A stretch of DNA of 64,000 nucleotides from Fibrobacter sp. UWH6 (GTDB taxonomy: Bacteria > Fibrobacterota > Fibrobacteria > Fibrobacterales > Fibrobacteraceae): the NCBI RefSeq assembly GCF_900142465.1, contig NZ_FRAX01000007.1, forward strand, positions 1 through 64,000, read 5' to 3'. Positions 25,838-35,898 of this stretch are shown here, in pieces. The translations under genes and the position numbers were made by a program. Each line of letters begins with the position of its first letter. The stretch's first letter is position 1. The notes beneath the pieces were generated by a model. It ran no database searches. It was not told the DNA's origin and worked only from the letters and a program-made list of their open reading frames with translations.

Positions 25838-27532
25838 TTACTTCTTCTTGGCCGGAGCCTTCTTAGCAGCAGCAACCTTCATGGCGCCGCGTTCCAGCTT
25901 GATGGTGAAGTTGGTAACGTCGCAAACTTCGCTGGGACCCCAGTACTGGATCGGACCCGGATAGGTGTAGGATTCAGTCTTGGCCCATTCTTCGCGGTTA
26001 GCAGCAAAGAACTTGAACGGAGCACCGTCGAGAACGACGAGAGCCTTCTGGATAACCGGCTTGTCTGCACCGTGACGGCGTTCCATGTTCATCATCATGG
26101 TGATAGGAATGCCACCAGCGGTCCACTTTTCGATACCCTTGGTCAGGTCGCGAACAGAGCTCATGTAGCCGTTCATCTTGTTGAAAGCGAGAACGGAAGC
26201 GGTGTAGCCCAGGCTGTAGCAGTAGTCAGCGTCGAAGTTGGACGGAGCTGCGCAACGGCCTTCGTAACCGAAGAAGTGGTTGAGAGCGGAGAACTTGCCC
26301 TTGAAGTTCTTGCGGCTCTTGAGTTCGCTCTTCACCATGTCGATGATGAGCTTTTCGGTTTCGATGAGGGAAACCTGAACGTTGCCATGAGAGTCGCGGT
26401 CCAGCATGAGCTGAGCCTGAACGAAGGAAGGCAGAGAAACGAGGACTTCAGCAGAAGCCTTGGAAACCCACTGGCAGAGCTTTTCAACCTTAGCAGCGGT
26501 GTCGAGGCCTTCAACTTCCTTTTCGTGGTGAGCGAGGGCTTCGGAAAGTTCAGAAATCAGAACGCCAACATCGGGGATGAATTCCAGGAGGCCTTCCGGA
26601 ATGAGGGCAACACCGAAGTTCTTGCCGTCAGCAGCACGTGCAGCAACGATGTCTGCAACATACTTGATGACCTGCTTCAGCTTCATCTTCTTAGCCTTGA
26701 CTTCTTCGGAAATCAAGCAGACGTTCGGGTGGGTCTGGAGAGCAGCTTCGAGAGCAATGTGAGAAGCGGAGCGGCCCATGAGCTTGATGAAGTGCCAGTA
26801 CTTCTGAGCGGAGTTAGCATCGCGCATGATGTTGCCGATGAGTTCAGAGTAGGTCTTCACAGCGGTGTCGAAACCGAAGGAGGTTTCGATGTATTCGTTC
26901 TTGAGGTCGCCGTCGATAGTCTTGGGGCAGCCGCAAACAACGCAGGAAGCGCCGTTAGCCTGGAAGTATTCACCGAGAACAGCAGCGTTGGTGTTGGAGT
27001 CGTCACCGCCGATGATGACGATGGCGTCCAGCTTCTGAGCCTTGGCAACAGCCATGCACTTCTTGAACTGTTCTTCAGTTTCCAGCTTGGTACGGCCGGA
27101 CTGGATGATGTCGAATCCACCAGTGTTGCGGTAGGAGTCCATGATCTTTTCGTTGATCACGATGAACTTGCCGTTTTCGAGGCCAGACGGACCGCCGAGG
27201 AAGCCGAGAAGCTTGGAGGACTTGTTGATGGACTTGATACCGTCGAAGAGACCTGCGATAACGTTGTGGCCACCAGGTGCCTGACCGCCAGAAAGAACAA
27301 CGCCAACGTTCAAAGCCTTAGCTTCGCCAGCAGCCTTGCCAGCCTTCAGCTGAATGTAGGGAGCACCGTAGGTGTTGGGGAACAGAGCCTTGATCTTCTT
27401 CTGATCAGAGACAGATTCAGTTGCCTTACCCTTGTTGAGTGCGACATTGAGGGCGCCCTTACGGAGAGCGACGGGGAGTTTCGGCTGGTAGGCCTTGCGA
27501 GCCTTGCCGAGGACGGACAGATTGTCAGCCAT
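25838..27532 (-). CDS. pfp: Pyrophosphate-dependent 6-phosphofructokinase, long form
   Basis: The enzyme phosphorylates fructose-6-phosphate reversibly with PPi instead of ATP. The 564 residues match the long, plant-beta-like clade. VVLSGGQAPGGHNV marks the phosphate loop (about residue 77), IGGDDSNTNA has the Asp that selects PPi over ATP, and CPKTIDGD has the catalytic Asp and PPi-binding Lys (about residue 205). The sugar site MGRSASHIALE also fits. The C-terminus adds a Lys/Ala-rich tail (KVAAAKKAPAKKK). AAGGAAG precedes the ATG. Strong codon bias suggests high expression. Reversible PPi-PFK can serve glycolysis and gluconeogenesis. Confidence 0.94.
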   Translation of the reverse strand: MADNLSVLGKARKAYQPKLPVALRKGALNVALNKGKATESVSDQKKIKALFPNTYGAPYIQLKAGKAAGEAKALNVGVVLSGGQAPGGHNVIAGLFDGIKSINKSSKLLGFLGGPSGLENGKFIVINEKIMDSYRNTGGFDIIQSGRTKLETEEQFKKCMAVAKAQKLDAIVIIGGDDSNTNAAVLGEYFQANGASCVVCGCPKTIDGDLKNEYIETSFGFDTAVKTYSELIGNIMRDANSAQKYWHFIKLMGRSASHIALEAALQTHPNVCLISEEVKAKKMKLKQVIKYVADIVAARAADGKNFGVALIPEGLLEFIPDVGVLISELSEALAHHEKEVEGLDTAAKVEKLCQWVSKASAEVLVSLPSFVQAQLMLDRDSHGNVQVSLIETEKLIIDMVKSELKSRKNFKGKFSALNHFFGYEGRCAAPSNFDADYCYSLGYTASVLAFNKMNGYMSSVRDLTKGIEKWTAGGIPITMMMNMERRHGADKPVIQKALVVLDGAPFKFFAANREEWAKTESYTYPGPIQYWGPSEVCDVTNFTIKLERGAMKVAAAKKAPAKKK

Positions 27533-27642
27533 TGTTTCTTCCTTTGGTTAGAAGTCTGCCTTTTTCGACAGACGGGTTAAAAAATATACGCAGAGAAATA
27601 TAGTAAATAGATTCTTTGTTGTTATTTAAGCCTGTGATTTGT

Positions 27643-30225
27643 TTAGTCCTTTACGCAGCGGATATTTCTGGCATCATCCTTGTCGGCGTATTCTGTTGTG
27701 CTACTGCTTGAACTGAAATAAATGTAATAGCCGTTGTTCGAGGAATACTGGTCTGCAGTCCAGTAATCTGCGCGAGATCCAACATTGCTGAACGAACCAT
27801 TGCTATATGGGTTGCTTCCGTAAGCCTTAAGATCAAATCCGTAATCGTTTGTGGCATTATCAGAGGTTGTCCATGTGGTAGTGGCTCTGAGAGCATATAC
27901 GGCGTTGGAGTATTCTGTTTGCACGAATGAAATTAAGGTATTCCATTCGGCTCTAGTGGGAATGTGCCAACCTGCAGGACATGATCCCTGAATGGGGGTC
28001 GAATAAGAACAACTGGCTCCGTATCCACAAGAAGATCTTGTCTTATTCAGTGCTGCATTCCAGCGATAATATCTGCCTCTTTCAGAGCAGGGAGAAGTTG
28101 ATTGGACTGGACTGGATCCTGCATAGCACCAGCTTTGTCCTGATTCTACTGTAGGCACGAAATTCAGGTTTTCTGCCATCCAGGTCTGGGTGCCGATTGT
28201 GACATAGGTGTATTTTTGGCCGTCTCTAGAGTCTGTAAATGTTGCGCGACTCCATTCCTTTTCTGTGCAGGACATCGTGCATGCCTTAACCGGAATTTCT
28301 TCGCCTTCACGATTGGTTGTGCATGCGCCATAATTTTTTTCGAATTCATCCTTAGCTTCGCGCCATGCAGATTCATCGCTATCCCAAACATAAATGATGG
28401 TGGTATTTATGTTTCCTGCCTTGAATTCGCCTTCGGTACCGTCGGCCCAGCCATAAGTGTCGCACATGGTTGTTGCTGTAGCTTGCCAGGAATCCACGCT
28501 GTAGATGTAACAGTTTCTTGTATTCACGGATCCTATTTTCACATCGCCATCAACACCGTCTTCCCATTGGTAGGTGTCTACTTCGACGGTCTTGGCTTCT
28601 CGCCATGCGCTGTCGGCTACATAGTAGTAGTAATAATCAGGGTTGACGGAACCAGTCTTGATTTCACCTGGGGTTCCTGCTTCCCATTGGTAAGTGTTGT
28701 ATTCCAAGGCGGTAGCATCATCAATACCGGATTCTCTACAGATCTTGTAAAGATTGCTTAGAGTGTCCAGCAGAATCATGCCTATCTTAGTTGAATCGCA
28801 TTTCTGGAACAAGGTCTGCAAGGGGTCATAGCTCCATGTGCCATTATAAACGTAGAATGAATCTGTTGCGCTACCTTTTTTAACGGCTCCCATTTCATCA
28901 TTCTTCCAGCCATAGGTATCCTTTTCGTAGGTGGTTGCAGAATCCCAGGCGGAACCATAGCGACAAATGAAGTAACGGTCCTTGTTAGAACTGTTGGGAT
29001 TCTGATTCTTCATGACTTCGGCGTTACGGGTAGAGGTGCATTTTCCGATGCCATAGGCGTTCTGCCAGAAGTCATTCATACTGTTATCGAAATATGCGAT
29101 TTCCGCAATGTTCCAGCTGGACACCGAAGCGCGAACAATGTTCTTGTCAAAACTATAGGCCCAGTCGGCCATGGCGATTTTCTGCGCAGAATCTTGCCAG
29201 AGGCCATCTTCGGCAATGTCCTGCCTAAAATGACTGATTTCTTCTGCGGTAAGAGAATCGCTTAGATCCCTGAGGAACAGCAGCGAGATTGTCATCAGTA
29301 CGCCGTTGTTGTTGGCGGTGCTGAACAGGTCAAGATCTTCGGCGTTGGTAATCTTGGTGGGGAACCCGAATGCGTTCATGATTTCCTGCTGTGCCTGTTT
29401 TTTTGCAGCAGCTAAAGAATATCCCATCCGATAAAGTTTTAATACGCGGTCATATTCCAGGTGGGTGAGGATATTGATGTTCGCTTTGGTACGTCCAACC
29501 TTTTTCTGGTCGCCTGCAGAAATTTCTACAAGGGACTGTAATGTCATATAAGTTGTCGTCCATGTGCCGGTGACTTCATTGTAATATCGGCCGGATGCTT
29601 CCATGGACACGATGCCGTTTTCAAGAGTTACGGCGGGTATCACGAAGTCACCCTTGTTGCCAGAAACTTCGTCGGTATAGGAACGGGTTGTCTTTGAAAG
29701 GGAATCGCCGTAAAGTTCCGTGAGATTGATTACGCTATGGAACATGAAGGGGCCCTTCTGGGCGACGCCAGTAATGGTGCCGTTTGTCAGGGCATAAGGT
29801 TCTGTGCGGTCAAGAACCCATTGTTCATCTTTACAGACATAGGTGTATCCACTGGTGACGGTGTATACGCGGTTTCCTTCCCATTCATCAAAGCAGTATT
29901 TGAGTTCCTTGAACGACAGGACGGATTTCATTTTTGCCGTATCCGCAATGACTGCGGAATCCTTTAAATAAATAGTGTCATGATTCAACACCAGGACACC
30001 AATGATGGAATCCACAAAAACCGTGTCGATACGATACAGCGTATCAAGAATTTTTAACGTGTCAATATTGAATACGGAATCATTGACATACACGGTGTCA
30101 TATATAAATGCATTCCCATTTTGTTCAGTTGCACTAGATGTTGAGTCATCGCCACATCCGTAAATGAACAAAGCTGCCCAAAGGCTGAAAGCAAAGAAAA
30201 TCGTATAAATCTTTCTATTCAACAT
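27643..30225 (-). CDS. FISUMP-domain surface lipoprotein with internal repeats
   Basis: The 860 residues start with a lipobox (FIYGC, Cys about 25). A beta-rich stretch of DTVYV/DTLYR-type repeats follows, then a conserved middle domain (GTITGVAQKGPF through helical NILTHLEYDRVLKLY). About four modules of roughly 45 residues come next, with WREAK...DTYxWxxGxxGxxKxGxxN patterns (about 440-640). The C-terminal FISUMP domain (about 663-860) carries GTQTWMAENLNF, GRYYRW, CPAGWHIPTRAEW and DARNIRCVKD. The domain is expanded in Fibrobacter; its role is unknown, possibly surface binding. The next gene upstream is a paralog. Confidence 0.9.
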   Translation of the reverse strand: MLNRKIYTIFFAFSLWAALFIYGCGDDSTSSATEQNGNAFIYDTVYVNDSVFNIDTLKILDTLYRIDTVFVDSIIGVLVLNHDTIYLKDSAVIADTAKMKSVLSFKELKYCFDEWEGNRVYTVTSGYTYVCKDEQWVLDRTEPYALTNGTITGVAQKGPFMFHSVINLTELYGDSLSKTTRSYTDEVSGNKGDFVIPAVTLENGIVSMEASGRYYNEVTGTWTTTYMTLQSLVEISAGDQKKVGRTKANINILTHLEYDRVLKLYRMGYSLAAAKKQAQQEIMNAFGFPTKITNAEDLDLFSTANNNGVLMTISLLFLRDLSDSLTAEEISHFRQDIAEDGLWQDSAQKIAMADWAYSFDKNIVRASVSSWNIAEIAYFDNSMNDFWQNAYGIGKCTSTRNAEVMKNQNPNSSNKDRYFICRYGSAWDSATTYEKDTYGWKNDEMGAVKKGSATDSFYVYNGTWSYDPLQTLFQKCDSTKIGMILLDTLSNLYKICRESGIDDATALEYNTYQWEAGTPGEIKTGSVNPDYYYYYVADSAWREAKTVEVDTYQWEDGVDGDVKIGSVNTRNCYIYSVDSWQATATTMCDTYGWADGTEGEFKAGNINTTIIYVWDSDESAWREAKDEFEKNYGACTTNREGEEIPVKACTMSCTEKEWSRATFTDSRDGQKYTYVTIGTQTWMAENLNFVPTVESGQSWCYAGSSPVQSTSPCSERGRYYRWNAALNKTRSSCGYGASCSYSTPIQGSCPAGWHIPTRAEWNTLISFVQTEYSNAVYALRATTTWTTSDNATNDYGFDLKAYGSNPYSNGSFSNVGSRADYWTADQYSSNNGYYIYFSSSSSTTEYADKDDARNIRCVKD

Positions 30226-30251
30226 AATTTATCCTTTTTCTCGCCTTTAGG

Positions 30252-32369
30252 TTAATCCTTGATACAGCGGATATTTCTGGCATCATCCTTGTCCGAGGAT
30301 TCTATTGTGTAGTTATTGTATTTGAATGAAATTTGATAGCTGTTGCTTGTGGATATCTGATCTGCAGTCCAGAATTCTGCATGGGTTCCCACATTGCTGA
30401 ACGAAGTATTTCCATATGGATTACTTCCGTATGCTTTAATGCTAAATCCATAAATATCGGTGGCGTAGCTGGAGTTTGTCCATGTGGTTGTGGAGTTTAA
30501 TGCAAAAACGGCATTGGAATATTCATTCATCACAAAATTAATGAGAGTATACCATTCTTCTAATGTGGGAATATGCCAACCTACAGGACATGATCCCTGA
30601 ATGGGGTTTGAATAAGTGCAACTAACTCCATATCCACAAGAAGATCTTGTCTTATTTAGTGCGGCATTCCAGCGGTAATATCGACCTCTTTCGGAGCAAG
30701 GAGATGTTGATTGAACAGGGCCCAATCCTTCATAACACCAACTTTGGTCTGATTCAGCTGTAGGCACGAAATTCAAATTCTCAGCCATCCAGGTTTGAGT
30801 TCCAATCTTGGCCGTCTTATAAATCTGGCCGTCACGAGTGTCAAGTACGTATGCGCCATCAACATCATATTGGACAAAGCCTTCTTCCGTACAAATATAC
30901 AGGGTTTCAGTGGAGTCTTCCACAACTTTGCCAATTGAGGACTCATCACAAATCTGGAACAAGGTTTGCATGTAGTCATATGTCCAATTATTGCCTAATC
31001 CGCAAACATAGACTGAATCGGTAACATTACCTTTCTTGATGTCTCCGGTTTTGCAGGAATTCCATTTATAAGTGTCTTTTTCAATGGTGGTTGCCTCGCG
31101 CCAGTTGGTGCCATTGCAGATATAGTACTGTTCAGTGGAACTTGCCGCTACAGACTTGTTGTGAAGAATGATGTTTTTTCTGTAGGAGTTGCATTGGCCC
31201 AGGCCATACTTATTTGACCAGAACTGATTCAGATAATTTGTATATGAAGAGATTCCCGCAATATTCCAACTGCTTAGGTTTACGGATATATTGACGGATT
31301 TAACGTCGACGTAAAATCTGTAGGCCCAGTCGGCCATATCCTTCTTCAATGCAGAATCGTTCCAGACACCATTGATCGCCAGGTCATTGCGGAAGGATTC
31401 AATATTTGCCAAAGCGGTTGAATCGTCAAGATCTCTCAGGAACAGTAACGAAACTGCCATCAGCAGGCCATCACCTTCTTTCTCGCCATACAAGTTCAGG
31501 TCTTCGGCGTGTTCTACGGTAGTTCCCAGTCCTAGTGCATTCATGATTTCCTGCTGAGCTTGCTTCTTGGCGGCATCAACGCTGTAGCCCTTCATATACA
31601 GTCTTTTTACGCGGGGGTACTCCAGGTGGGTCAGCAGATTCACGTTGACACTGTCGCGGCTGATGGTTGAATCCTTGTGGCTCAACTTGGAAATTGCCTG
31701 GAGCGTCACCTTCTGTAAACTCCACTTTCCGGTAACTTCGTTAAGGAATGTTCCTTCGGCTTCTACTTCTACAATGGGATTTTGCAGGGTGACCTTGGGA
31801 ATCACGAATTCCCCCATATTACCAGAAATCTTGTCGCTGAAACTATTACTCGTCTTTTTTAGGGAATCCAGGGTTAATTCGGTAATGGTTACGTTAGACT
31901 GGTAGGCGAGAGGCCCCTTCTGGGCCATGCCTGTAACTGCCGCATTATTCAAGGTGTAGTCTACATAGACAGACCAGGAACCATCTTTACAAATGTATGT
32001 CTTTCCCTTGGGGATGTTTACCCTAAAGTTTTCCCATTCCTTTGCGCAGGAATCCAGGCTTACCAGTTTTTCAAATTCCTTGGCGGCAGAGGAATCTACC
32101 AGGTAAGTTATGCTATCTAGATAGATGGTATCGTTGTGAGTGACAATGACTGCCCTAATTGAATCCAACTTTACCGTGTCGACATTGTCGATGGAATCGT
32201 TGAGGATGTAGAATTGTCTCAGGGAGTCAGTAGTATACACGGTATCGTGGTGAATACCATTTGCATCTTCGATATTTTTGTCAGCAGCACTAATTTCAAT
32301 TGTACTACAGTTCGTAAAGCACAAAGCCGTCAAAAAAAACAAAAAGGGAAAAATTAAATGCTTAATCAT
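30252..32369 (-). CDS. FISUMP-domain surface lipoprotein, paralog of the neighbour
   Basis: The 705 residues repeat the architecture of the 27643-30225 gene: lipobox (CFTNC), DTVYT/DTVKL beta repeats, a middle domain starting AAVTGMAQKGPL, one or two of the ~45-residue modules, and a FISUMP domain ending DARNIRCIKD. It is shorter because it has fewer modules. The ATG at 32369 has GGAGAA directly upstream and is preferred over an ATG four codons earlier. The two genes are 26 bases apart and likely arose by tandem duplication. Confidence 0.9.
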   Translation of the reverse strand: MIKHLIFPFLFFLTALCFTNCSTIEISAADKNIEDANGIHHDTVYTTDSLRQFYILNDSIDNVDTVKLDSIRAVIVTHNDTIYLDSITYLVDSSAAKEFEKLVSLDSCAKEWENFRVNIPKGKTYICKDGSWSVYVDYTLNNAAVTGMAQKGPLAYQSNVTITELTLDSLKKTSNSFSDKISGNMGEFVIPKVTLQNPIVEVEAEGTFLNEVTGKWSLQKVTLQAISKLSHKDSTISRDSVNVNLLTHLEYPRVKRLYMKGYSVDAAKKQAQQEIMNALGLGTTVEHAEDLNLYGEKEGDGLLMAVSLLFLRDLDDSTALANIESFRNDLAINGVWNDSALKKDMADWAYRFYVDVKSVNISVNLSSWNIAGISSYTNYLNQFWSNKYGLGQCNSYRKNIILHNKSVAASSTEQYYICNGTNWREATTIEKDTYKWNSCKTGDIKKGNVTDSVYVCGLGNNWTYDYMQTLFQICDESSIGKVVEDSTETLYICTEEGFVQYDVDGAYVLDTRDGQIYKTAKIGTQTWMAENLNFVPTAESDQSWCYEGLGPVQSTSPCSERGRYYRWNAALNKTRSSCGYGVSCTYSNPIQGSCPVGWHIPTLEEWYTLINFVMNEYSNAVFALNSTTTWTNSSYATDIYGFSIKAYGSNPYGNTSFSNVGTHAEFWTADQISTSNSYQISFKYNNYTIESSDKDDARNIRCIKD

Positions 32370-32463
32370 AAAATTCTCCATTCACACTTGATTAAGATAT
32401 TTTTTTTTAACAAGAAAGGTAGGGACGTTAACCTTTTTTGTGTTAAACTGTGCTTTAAATCGC

Positions 32464-32495
32464 AAAAAACGTGATGCCGAAGCACCACGTTTTTC
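32464..32495 (-). terminator. Terminator of the CotH-domain gene
   Basis: AAAACGTGATGC and GCACCACGTTTT form a 12-position stem with one mismatch, followed on the minus strand by further T residues. Confidence 0.75.
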
Positions 32496-32523
32496 TGAAA
32501 TCTTCTAAACCGATAGAGAAATC

Positions 32524-34809
32524 TTATTTGAATTGAGCCGTCAAGGTCATACCTGCGCTAGGTTCAACCAGGCGAGGATTCTCAGTAGATCCGTCAGACC
32601 ATCCCGTGAATACGCCTCCCGATACGGCCACGGCGGTAAGCTTCAGCGGGTTTCCTGCCAGGAATTTGCCCTGGTAAGTGGTGCTGGGGAGGGCCATTTC
32701 ATCGACATAGATCTTGCCGTTACCGCTTGCAGACAGGGTTACAGAAACTTCACCGGAAAGGCCGAAGTAGTTGGCTAGTTCCTGGCGGGTGGTTTCGGTG
32801 CGGTTCTGTGCGAATCGCAGCAAATCGCTGCCGGAGGGGGCCCAGGTAAAGCTGCTCTGGTTACGGGGCCAGCGCTGTTCGTCGCGGGACTGTTCGCTAC
32901 TGGGAATGGTGGCCAGCATATTCTGTACGGCGGCCTGGACCTTTTCGTAAGTCAGGTAGCTGTTCAGCAAGATGCAGGACTGGTTAATGAACAGACGCTT
33001 GAAATCGGGGTTGGCCAGGAGTTTCTTTAGCATGTTGCCCAGTGTGGTGGTGGAGCCCATGCCCCAGCCGCCCATACCGCCGCCGAAGCCGCCGATACCA
33101 CCTATGCCGCCCTGGTTGCCACCCTGGTTGCCTCCATTGTTGTTATCCATGGTTGCGCTTCCCAGAACCCACTGGAACATATTTTGGCTTTCTGTATCGA
33201 AGCCGGTAATACCCGGGCTAAAGCCGTAACCATGGTCCACGTCGAAGATCATGGCCTTGAAGGGCTGGCCATTGGCGGGGCTACCCCAGAAACGGATGTT
33301 GTTGTTGGGCCAGTCGCCGTTGTGGATATACATTTCGGCAATCATATACTGGGCGAAACTGCTTATGTTCAGTTTCTTCTTGACTTCTTCGTACTGCTGG
33401 TTGTTTTCGCCTTCGAAGTTGCCACTGGTAATCGTATTTACCAGCTGTGCGAATTCATTAGCCGAGGCTCCGTTGGTACCGCTGGGGCACCAACCATTCT
33501 GATAGCCTTCGTCGCCGTTGCTGCAGTTCTTGACAACGTTGATGCTCTTGCTGTCGACACCGTAGTTGGTTTCGGCAAAACTGCGGTTCAGGCGTTCGCG
33601 CATGTCGTGGATGCCGAAGTATTCGCCGTTGTAGAATACCACCACCTGGCGGCTACGCTGGTAGTCCACTTCGGTACCTTCCATGAGGCTTACCAGCATG
33701 GGGTCGCCAAAGTAGTCTGTCCAGAAGCGGTTACCGTTGTTGCGGAGGTTGAATGCCTTGAACTTCTTGGCTTCGGGGCGGGTCTTGAACAGGGAATACT
33801 TTAAGGTCTTGTCGCCATAGTTGTCATTATCCATCTTGATGGCGACGCTCTTCTTGGGCTTATAGCGGCTGTAGTTTCCGATAATAGAGATGCCGGCATC
33901 AAATTCCCAGTTCTTGGTCTTGGTGGAACTTCCGTTTTCGAAGAATTCTACATGGACAGGGAGTTCTGTATCCTTCCAGAAGTTGGCCTGCTTACAGGGT
34001 TCGCTGCACTTGGGATTGTTGTTGTCGGTGGCACCGAAACCGCCTATATCCCACATGCCGCCGCCCTGGTTGTTGGTCAGGGGGCCTGTAGCATAAAGGC
34101 CATCGGTGGAGTCGAACATGTCGTGGTGATTCACCGTCAGGGCGACCACAGGCATGGTCACATTTTCGTTAATAAAATATGTTTGCGTTGTTGTATCTGC
34201 GGCTTGCCCATTTACAAATTCAGAGCAGCGGATCACGGTGTTTTCGGTAATCGGCTTGGCTGCTGTAATGCTTTCGGAATTCTGGGTGGGGAAGGAGCCA
34301 TCGAAGGTACACTTGATCTGGCCTCCCTTTTGGGGGGTAGGCGGATCGATGGTCAAACTGGTATAGAAACCTGCCGGCGGCAAGAAGCTCTCCTTGGGAG
34401 CGTGGTTGTCGTCATATTCCTTGAGGGCGCTGGAAGAAGGTTCCGTAATGACGCCTGCGCTGCTGGTAGGTACAGGATTATTGGGGTCCACCGGGGTGGG
34501 TTCCGTGGAACCGTTGGAATTGGGGGAGGGATTGTTCGGGTCCACGACACCGGCGCTGCTGAGGGGGGCAGGATTGTTGGGGTCGACAGGGGTAACATCT
34601 CCGCTTGCGCTAGAAATGATATTGCCGTTTTCGTCGTAAATAGGTTCGCTAGATTCGCTGGAATTGATCAGCTCTCCGGTGGTGCTATCATCAGCGCCGG
34701 TTGAACTGTCGTCGGAACAGGCTGTTGTTCCAAGAGCTGTACCCAAAATTAAAGATCCTGCCAGGGCATAACGTGCCATTGCAGACATACGGACGATTTT
34801 CTTATTCAC
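32524..34809 (-). CDS. CotH kinase-domain lipoprotein
   Basis: The 761 residues start (GTG, GAGGTG upstream) with a signal peptide and lipobox (GTTAC). A Ser/Pro/Asn linker follows with three VDPNNP repeats, then a small chitobiase-C-terminal-like beta domain (PPTPQKGGQIKCTFDG, about 155-215). The CotH region (about 220-650) has VVVFYNGEYFGIHDMRERLN and the metal-site motif FDVDHGYG. A Gly/Asn-rich loop (about 560-590) interrupts it. The C-terminus is a beta domain ending GGVFTGWSDGSTENP, like the InlB B-repeat. CotH proteins are atypical protein kinases of spores and surfaces; fibrolytic anaerobes carry related secreted forms. The target is unknown. Confidence 0.88.
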   Translation of the reverse strand: MNKKIVRMSAMARYALAGSLILGTALGTTACSDDSSTGADDSTTGELINSSESSEPIYDENGNIISSASGDVTPVDPNNPAPLSSAGVVDPNNPSPNSNGSTEPTPVDPNNPVPTSSAGVITEPSSSALKEYDDNHAPKESFLPPAGFYTSLTIDPPTPQKGGQIKCTFDGSFPTQNSESITAAKPITENTVIRCSEFVNGQAADTTTQTYFINENVTMPVVALTVNHHDMFDSTDGLYATGPLTNNQGGGMWDIGGFGATDNNNPKCSEPCKQANFWKDTELPVHVEFFENGSSTKTKNWEFDAGISIIGNYSRYKPKKSVAIKMDNDNYGDKTLKYSLFKTRPEAKKFKAFNLRNNGNRFWTDYFGDPMLVSLMEGTEVDYQRSRQVVVFYNGEYFGIHDMRERLNRSFAETNYGVDSKSINVVKNCSNGDEGYQNGWCPSGTNGASANEFAQLVNTITSGNFEGENNQQYEEVKKKLNISSFAQYMIAEMYIHNGDWPNNNIRFWGSPANGQPFKAMIFDVDHGYGFSPGITGFDTESQNMFQWVLGSATMDNNNGGNQGGNQGGIGGIGGFGGGMGGWGMGSTTTLGNMLKKLLANPDFKRLFINQSCILLNSYLTYEKVQAAVQNMLATIPSSEQSRDEQRWPRNQSSFTWAPSGSDLLRFAQNRTETTRQELANYFGLSGEVSVTLSASGNGKIYVDEMALPSTTYQGKFLAGNPLKLTAVAVSGGVFTGWSDGSTENPRLVEPSAGMTLTAQFK

Positions 34810-34934
34810 AAAACACCTCGAAGTGAAACTAAATCAATCCAAAACCACACACTACCAAGCCTCAAATTAACTAAAGATTCCCATATAAGTACAATTATAA
34901 GGTTTTCTTTACATTCTTTGGGCATAAAAAAAAG

Positions 34935-34960
34935 GATGGCATGACCGAAGTCACACCATC
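34935..34960 (-). terminator. Terminator of aqpZ
   Basis: GATGG/CCATC and TGAC/GTCA pairs around CGAA are followed on the minus strand by eight T residues. Confidence 0.75.
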
Positions 34961-35015
34961 TAGAAACTAAAAGTTCCGTTATTTTGCCTTTAGAGCGGGC
35001 TAGTACGTTTGACGA

Positions 35016-35735
35016 TTACTTGGACTTGCCCAGCATCTTGTAGGCGAAACCGCCGATGCAGCCGCCGAGAATGGGGGCTACCCAGAAGAGCCACAGCTGC
35101 TTGATAGCTGCACCGCCAACAAATACGGCCATTGCAGTGGAACGGGCCGGGTTCACGGAGGTGTTGGTTACGGGGATAGAAATCAGGTGGATCAGGGTGA
35201 GGCAGAGGCCGATGGCGATGGGGGCGAAGCCTGCGGGAGCGCGGCTATCGGTTGCGCCCATGATCACGAACAGGAAGATGCCTGTGAGGACCATTTCGAC
35301 GATAAATGCGGTGCCCATGCCAGTGGCCTTGCCACCGAAGGCGTTCACGCCGTTTACCAGGGAATCGGACCAGCCGTTAGTGGCGAAGGCACCGATGCCT
35401 GCGTTAGTCAGGTTGGGGCATGCCACCAGCAGAAGGATACCTGCTGCGACGATACCGCCCAAAATCTGTGCGACGATGTAAGCCGGAGCTTCCTTGGCAG
35501 AGAAACGGCCGCCCATGACAAGGCCCAGGGTAACTGCAGGGTTCAGGTGGCAACCGGAAATATGGCCAATGGCATAGGCCATGGTCAGAACGGTAAGACC
35601 GAAGGCGAGAGAAACGCCAACGTAACCGATGCCGGTTGTGGGGACGCCGCAAGCGAGGACTGCGGAGCCGCAGCCGCCCAAGACCAGCCAGAAAGTACCG
35701 ATTGCTTCTGCAATTGCACGAGAAAACAGTTTCAT
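35016..35735 (-). CDS. aqpZ: Aquaporin Z-type water channel
   Basis: The 239 residues have six membrane helices and both half-helix NPA boxes (HLNPAVT about residue 63, SVNPARS about residue 193). The sequence [20 protein letters not shown] and the Arg after the second NPA fit water-selective aquaporins more than glycerol channels. GGAG lies 7 bases before the ATG. It is a single gene between two terminators or opposite-strand genes. Confidence 0.92.
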   Translation of the reverse strand: MKLFSRAIAEAIGTFWLVLGGCGSAVLACGVPTTGIGYVGVSLAFGLTVLTMAYAIGHISGCHLNPAVTLGLVMGGRFSAKEAPAYIVAQILGGIVAAGILLLVACPNLTNAGIGAFATNGWSDSLVNGVNAFGGKATGMGTAFIVEMVLTGIFLFVIMGATDSRAPAGFAPIAIGLCLTLIHLISIPVTNTSVNPARSTAMAVFVGGAAIKQLWLFWVAPILGGCIGGFAYKMLGKSK

Positions 35736-35898
35736 GTTACATCTCCATATTTTGCCCCCGTGGGGTTAGGATGGGGTGGGGGCAGTGTTTTTTGGTTGTT
35801 TTCTAAAATACAAATTGTGTATATCACTGGCTAGTGACTAGTATCACCTCTCCAAAATATTACATAAATATTATATTTGGCACCACTAGGAGTATTGT

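Noticed and set aside
26072-27580. 502-codon frame antisense to pfp, and similar frames opposite glgC, hisD, prfC, cimA and GH94
   Set aside because: Same codon-bias effect; the sense genes have clear family motifs and start signals.
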